Positions 60,183-64,000 of a stretch of 64,000 nucleotides of DNA are shown piece after piece. The stretch covers positions 310,001 to 374,000 of the forward strand of contig NZ_JAUYTT010000012.1 in NCBI RefSeq assembly GCF_030695035.1, in the 5' to 3' direction. The stretch is from Frigidibacter sp. (lineage in GTDB: Bacteria > Pseudomonadota > Alphaproteobacteria > Rhodobacterales > Rhodobacteraceae). Position 1 is the first letter of the stretch; each line of letters begins with the position of its first letter. The notes under the pieces were generated by a model. That model was not told the DNA's origin, made no database searches, and saw only the letters and a list, made by a program, of their open reading frames with translations. The translations under genes and the position numbers were made by a program.

Positions 60183-63061
60183 CACTCGGCCGCCGGAAGG
60201 ATGCGCCGCGCCCGCTCGCTCAGCGCGGCATAATCCGCCTGCCAGTCGGAGGGGCCGTTCGACGGCGCAACCTGAACCGCCGTCACCTTGTATTCCGGGC
60301 AATTGGTCGCCCAGTCGGAATGGTCGGTGGTGATGACATTGGCCTGCGTGCCGGGGTGGTGGAAGGTGGTGTAGACGACGCCGGGCGAGACGCGATCGGT
60401 CAGGCTGGCGCGCAGCGTCGTCTCGCCGGCGCGCGAGGCAAGGCGGACCCAGTCGCCCTCCTTCACGCCGCGGGTTTCGGCGTCATGGGGATGGATCTCC
60501 AGCACGTCCTGATCGTGCCAGACGACGTTGGCGGTGCGGCGAGTCTGCGCGCCGACATTGTATTGCGACAGGATCCGCCCGGTGGTCAGCAGCAGCGGGA
60601 AGCGCGGACCGGTCCGCTCATCCGTCGCCACATACTCGGTGACGATGAACCGCCCCTTGCCGCGCACGAAGCCATCGACATGCATCACGGGCGTGCCTTC
60701 CGGGTGCGCCGCATTGCAGGGCCATTGCACGGACCCCAGTTCCTCCAGCCGTTCATAGCTGACGCCGGCAAAGCTTGGGGTGGTGATCGCCACTTCGTCC
60801 ATGATCTGCGCGGGGTGGGTATAGGTCCAGCCAGCGCCCATGACATTGGCCAGCGCCATGGTCACTTCCCAGTCGGCAAGGCCGTTGCGCGGGGCCATCA
60901 CCTTGCGCACCCGGTTGATGCGCCGCTCGGCATTGGTGAAGGTGCCGTCCTTTTCGAGGAAGGTGGAGCCGGGCAGGAACACATGGGCGTAATTCGCCGT
61001 CTCGTTCAGGAACAGGTCATGGACGACGACACATTCCATCGCCGCAAGGCCAGCAGAGACGTGGTGGGTGTCGGGGTCGGATTGCAGGATATCCTCGCCC
61101 TGGATGTAGATGCCGCGGAAGCTGCCATCGACGGCGGCGTCCAGCATGTTGGGGATGCGCAGGCCCGGCTCGGGGCTGATCGGGGTGCCCCAGAGCTGCT
61201 CGAACACCTCGCGCACCTCGGCCCCCGCGACATGGCGATAGCCGGGGAGTTCGTGCGGGAAGGACCCCATGTCACAGGCGCCCTGCACGTTGTTCTGGCC
61301 GCGCAGCGGGTTCACCCCCACGCCGGGACGGCCGATATTGCCGGTGAGCATCGCAAGGTTGGCGATGGCCATGACGGTGGTGGAGCCCTGGCTGTGCTCC
61401 GTCACGCCAAGCCCGTAGTAGATCGCGCCGTTGCCGCCGGTGGCGAAGAGGCGGGCCGCGGCGCGCAATTCCGCCGCCGGAACGCCGGTCAGCAGCGCGG
61501 TCGCCTCGGGGGCGTGGCGGGGGTCGCTGATGAAGGCGGCGTAGTCCTGAAACTCGTCCCAGTCGCAGCGGCTGCGGATGAAGCCCTCGTCGAACAGCCC
61601 CTCGGTCACGATCACATGCGCCAGCGCAGAGACCACGGCGACATTGGTGCCGGGCTTCAACGGCAGGTGATGCGCGGCGCGGATATGGGGGGATTTCACC
61701 AGGTCGATGCGGCGCGGGTCGATGACGATCAGCTGCGCGCCCTGCCGCAGGCGCTTCTTCAGGCGGCTGGCGAAGACCGGGTGGCCATCGGTCGGGTTGG
61801 CGCCGATGACGATCACCACATCGGTCTGCTCGACAGAGTCGAAGTCCTGCGTGCCGGCGCTGGTGCCGAAGGCCTGGCCGAGGCCATAGCCGGTGGGCGA
61901 GTGGCAGACCCGGGCGCAGGTATCGACATTGTTGGTGCCGAAGACGCTGCGGATCAGCTTTTGCACCAGATAGGTTTCTTCATTGGTGCAGCGGCTGGAG
62001 GTGATGCCGCCGATGCTGTCGCGGCCATGCTTGGCCTGAATGTCGCGGAAGCGGCTGGCGGCGAAGCCAAGCGCCTCTTCCCAGCTGACTTCCTGCCAGG
62101 GGTCATTGATGCTGTCCCGGATCATCGGCTTCAGGATGCGGTCGCTATGCGCGGCATAGCCATAGGCGAAGCGGCCCTTGACGCAGCTGTGGCCGCGATT
62201 GGCCTTGCCATGCTTCCACGGCACCATCCGCACCAGCTCATCCCCGCGCATCTGCGCTTCAAAGCTGCAGCCGACGCCGCAATAGGCGCAGGTGGTGACG
62301 ATGCTGCGGTCGGGCGTGCCGATGTCGATCACCGATTTCTCGGTCAGCGTCGCGGTCGGGCAGGCCTGCACGCAGGCGCCGCAGGAGACGCAATCCGAGG
62401 TCAGGAAGCTGTCGCCCGCGGCCCCTGCGGCCACCCGGCTGTCGAAGCCACGCCCGGCAATGGTCAGCGCGAAGGTGCCCTGCACCTCTTCGCAGGCCCG
62501 CACGCAGCGCGAGCAGACGATGCATTTGGCGGGGTCATAGGTGAAATAGGGGTTGCTGTCATCCTTCGGCAGCCATTGCGGATTGGCCGCCCCGCTGCTG
62601 TCCTTCGCCCGGAAGTGCGTGTCCTTCGCATCATAGCGCACATCGCGCAGGCCGACCGCGCCGGCCATGTCCTGCAGCTCACAATCGCCATTGGCGGCGC
62701 AGGTGAGGCAATCGAGCGGGTGGTCGGAGATATAAAGCTCCATCACCCCCTTGCGCAGCTTCTTCACCGTCTCGGTCTGGGTATGCACGACCATCCCGGG
62801 CGCCACCGGCGTGGTGCAGCTGGCGGGGGTGCCGTTGCGGCCCTCGATTTCCACGAGGCACAGGCGGCAGGAGCCGAAGGCATCAAGGCTGTCGGTCGCA
62901 CACAACTTCGGGACCGGGATCCCGGCCTCGGCGGCGGCGCGCATGATGCTGGTGCCTTCAGGGACCGTCACGGCGAAGCCGTCCACCGTCAGGGTGACAA
63001 GCGTCTTGGCCTTGGCGGCGGGGGTACCGAAATCGCGGTCGGGGAGGATGAAGTCTTTCAT
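60182..63061 (-). CDS. fdsA: NAD-dependent formate dehydrogenase alpha subunit
   Basis: 959 residues. Oxidises formate to CO2 at a bis-MGD molybdenum centre. The N-terminal part (about 1-240) holds a [2Fe-2S] site (GSCRLCLVEIEGRNGTPASC) and further clusters (CIVCSRCVRACEEVQG, SDCVSCGACVQACPTATL); a [4Fe-4S] site is TTCAYCGVGCSFEAQ. The Mo ligand is Cys in CARVCHSPTGYGLG, so the enzyme does not need selenocysteine. The C-terminal part includes YNVGAQTRRTANVVW, which binds cofactor. ATG 63061 overlaps the fdsB stop. Confidence 0.97.
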   Translation of the reverse strand: MKDFILPDRDFGTPAAKAKTLVTLTVDGFAVTVPEGTSIMRAAAEAGIPVPKLCATDSLDAFGSCRLCLVEIEGRNGTPASCTTPVAPGMVVHTQTETVKKLRKGVMELYISDHPLDCLTCAANGDCELQDMAGAVGLRDVRYDAKDTHFRAKDSSGAANPQWLPKDDSNPYFTYDPAKCIVCSRCVRACEEVQGTFALTIAGRGFDSRVAAGAAGDSFLTSDCVSCGACVQACPTATLTEKSVIDIGTPDRSIVTTCAYCGVGCSFEAQMRGDELVRMVPWKHGKANRGHSCVKGRFAYGYAAHSDRILKPMIRDSINDPWQEVSWEEALGFAASRFRDIQAKHGRDSIGGITSSRCTNEETYLVQKLIRSVFGTNNVDTCARVCHSPTGYGLGQAFGTSAGTQDFDSVEQTDVVIVIGANPTDGHPVFASRLKKRLRQGAQLIVIDPRRIDLVKSPHIRAAHHLPLKPGTNVAVVSALAHVIVTEGLFDEGFIRSRCDWDEFQDYAAFISDPRHAPEATALLTGVPAAELRAAARLFATGGNGAIYYGLGVTEHSQGSTTVMAIANLAMLTGNIGRPGVGVNPLRGQNNVQGACDMGSFPHELPGYRHVAGAEVREVFEQLWGTPISPEPGLRIPNMLDAAVDGSFRGIYIQGEDILQSDPDTHHVSAGLAAMECVVVHDLFLNETANYAHVFLPGSTFLEKDGTFTNAERRINRVRKVMAPRNGLADWEVTMALANVMGAGWTYTHPAQIMDEVAITTPSFAGVSYERLEELGSVQWPCNAAHPEGTPVMHVDGFVRGKGRFIVTEYVATDERTGPRFPLLLTTGRILSQYNVGAQTRRTANVVWHDQDVLEIHPHDAETRGVKEGDWVRLASRAGETTLRASLTDRVSPGVVYTTFHHPGTQANVITTDHSDWATNCPEYKVTAVQVAPSNGPSDWQADYAALSERARRILPAAE

Positions 63062-64000
63062 TCGGCGGCCTCCTGAAGGGTGGCGAAGTCGTCGGGGAAA
63101 TGGGTCAGCGCGGACAGCACCGGATAGGGGGTAAACCCGCCAAGGGCACAAAGGGATCCCAGCTTCATGGTTTGGCACAGGTCGGTCAGCAACGGGATTG
63201 CCGCGGCGTCGCCGCCGGCGATGCGGTCCACCACCTCGACCCCGCGCACCGCGCCGATGCGGCAGGGGGTGCATTTGCCGCAGCTCTCGATGGCGCAGAA
63301 CTCCAGCGCGAAGCGGGCCATCTTCAGCATGTCGACGCTGTCATCATGCACCACCAGCCCGGCATGGCCGACGAGGCCGCCGCGCCCGGCGAACTCCTCA
63401 TAGGCGAAGGGCAGGTCGAAATCCGACACCGGGTGATAGGCTCCCAGCGGCCCGCCGACCTGCACCGCCTTGACCGGGCGACCGCTGGCCGTGCCGCCGG
63501 CGATGTCGTTGACGATCTCTCCCAGCGTGATCCCGAAGCCGGTTTCGAACAACCCGCCGAAGCGCACGTTGCCGGCGATTTGCAGCGGGATCGTGCCGCG
63601 CGAGCGCCCGATGCCATGCGCCGCATAGGCCGCGCCACCCTCGGCCAGGATCGCCGGCACCGCGGCCAGCGACAGCACGTTGTTCACCACGGTGGGCTGC
63701 CCGAACAGCCCCTGCAGCGCCGGGATCGGCGGTTTGGCCCGCACGATGCCGCGCTTGCCTTCCAGGCTGTTCAGCAGCGCCGTTTCCTCGCCGCAGACAT
63801 AGGCCCCCGCGCCCACCCGCAGCTCCAGCTCGAACGCGCGGCCCGACCCCAGTACATCCGGGCCGAGCATCCCGGCGGCGCGGCCGATGGCGATGGCCTG
63901 CCCCATCACGTCATTCGCATCGGGATATTCCGAGCGCGAGTAGATGTAGCCCCGCGTCGCCCCCACCGCGAGCCCGGCGATCACCATGCCCTCGATCAGC
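63058..64000 (-). CDS. fdsB: NAD-dependent formate dehydrogenase beta subunit (5' part missing)
   Basis: 314 codons of the C-terminal portion; the frame stays open to the end of the window. It matches NuoF-like subunits that carry FMN, NAD and a [4Fe-4S] cluster: GRAFELELRVGAGAYVCGEE with the FMN/NAD-binding stretch and CAIESCGKCTPCRIGAVRGV with the cluster cysteines. It hands electrons from FdsA to NAD. fdsG would be expected beyond the window. Confidence 0.96.
   Translation of the reverse strand, partial: LIEGMVIAGLAVGATRGYIYSRSEYPDANDVMGQAIAIGRAAGMLGPDVLGSGRAFELELRVGAGAYVCGEETALLNSLEGKRGIVRAKPPIPALQGLFGQPTVVNNVLSLAAVPAILAEGGAAYAAHGIGRSRGTIPLQIAGNVRFGGLFETGFGITLGEIVNDIAGGTASGRPVKAVQVGGPLGAYHPVSDFDLPFAYEEFAGRGGLVGHAGLVVHDDSVDMLKMARFALEFCAIESCGKCTPCRIGAVRGVEVVDRIAGGDAAAIPLLTDLCQTMKLGSLCALGGFTPYPVLSALTHFPDDFATLQEAAE

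Noticed and set aside
60320-63076. A 918-codon open frame on the plus strand across fdsA
   Set aside because: It is the antisense shadow of a highly conserved formate dehydrogenase gene; its translation is rich in His/Arg/Gly and resembles no family.

Overview
This window looks like chromosomal DNA of a Rhodobacterales (Rhodobacteraceae) alphaproteobacterium. It is uniformly GC-rich. Clade-typical signs are a SAM/SAH riboswitch in front of metK, an Irr-type Fur regulator divergent from fabA-fabB-fabI, the order miaB-phoH-ybeY-corC-lnt-metK, a cysteine-type NAD-linked formate dehydrogenase locus, and a two-domain aldehyde dehydrogenase of the ALDH16 kind. The genus cannot be fixed from the window. 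No tRNA, rRNA, insertion sequence, prophage or CRISPR array was recognised.

Layout. 1-5.2 kb: truncated DUF4394 protein, trpB, two secreted Asp-rich proteins followed by a membrane-anchored LuxR-type regulator, DUF2237, and a broken serine hydrolase. 5.3-8.3 kb: DUF2332, pth, an IsdG-like monooxygenase, rplY. 8.4-14.1 kb: ridA and a divergent TetR gene with palindromes between them, lldD, a ZIP transporter, trpA, a VOC protein, ychF. 14.1-24.0 kb: a leftward housekeeping block (trmB, two small genes, riboswitch-metK, lnt, corC, ybeY, phoH, an OmpA-like pair, miaB). 24.2-32.6 kb: a possible glycosyltransferase, irr, fabA-fabB-fabI, a beta-lactamase-fold hydrolase, then an overlapping trio HAD dehalogenase, alpha/beta hydrolase and threonine/serine dehydratase. 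32.7-37.8 kb: pcaD-like lactonase, esterase, MFS exporter, an enolase-superfamily enzyme and a fold-type IV transaminase resembling (R)-amine transaminases.

38-45 kb: outer-membrane beta-barrel, small lipoproteins, arfB, then a coupled class III aminotransferase (phospho-lyase-like), kinase and NUDIX set, and a phosphate permease. 45-52 kb: pncA-pncB, trhO, an M20 amidohydrolase, a HisKA_2 kinase and a copper chaperone. 52-54.4 kb: exbB, two exbD genes and tonB. 54.8-59.1 kb: SorC regulator, deoC, ALDH16. 59.1-64 kb: fdsD, fdhD, fdsA and a truncated fdsB.

Most operons show ATGA, GTGA or TGATG overlaps that suggest translational coupling. The points I would look at first are: the ExbD pair, one with Asp and one with Asn at residue 20 where the proton-carrying Asp is expected; the secreted Asp-rich/membrane LuxR trio; the phospho-lyase/kinase pair; the (R)-transaminase/enolase-superfamily pair; two families of dispersed intergenic repeats; and convergent genes whose stop codons share one CTAG or CTAA.
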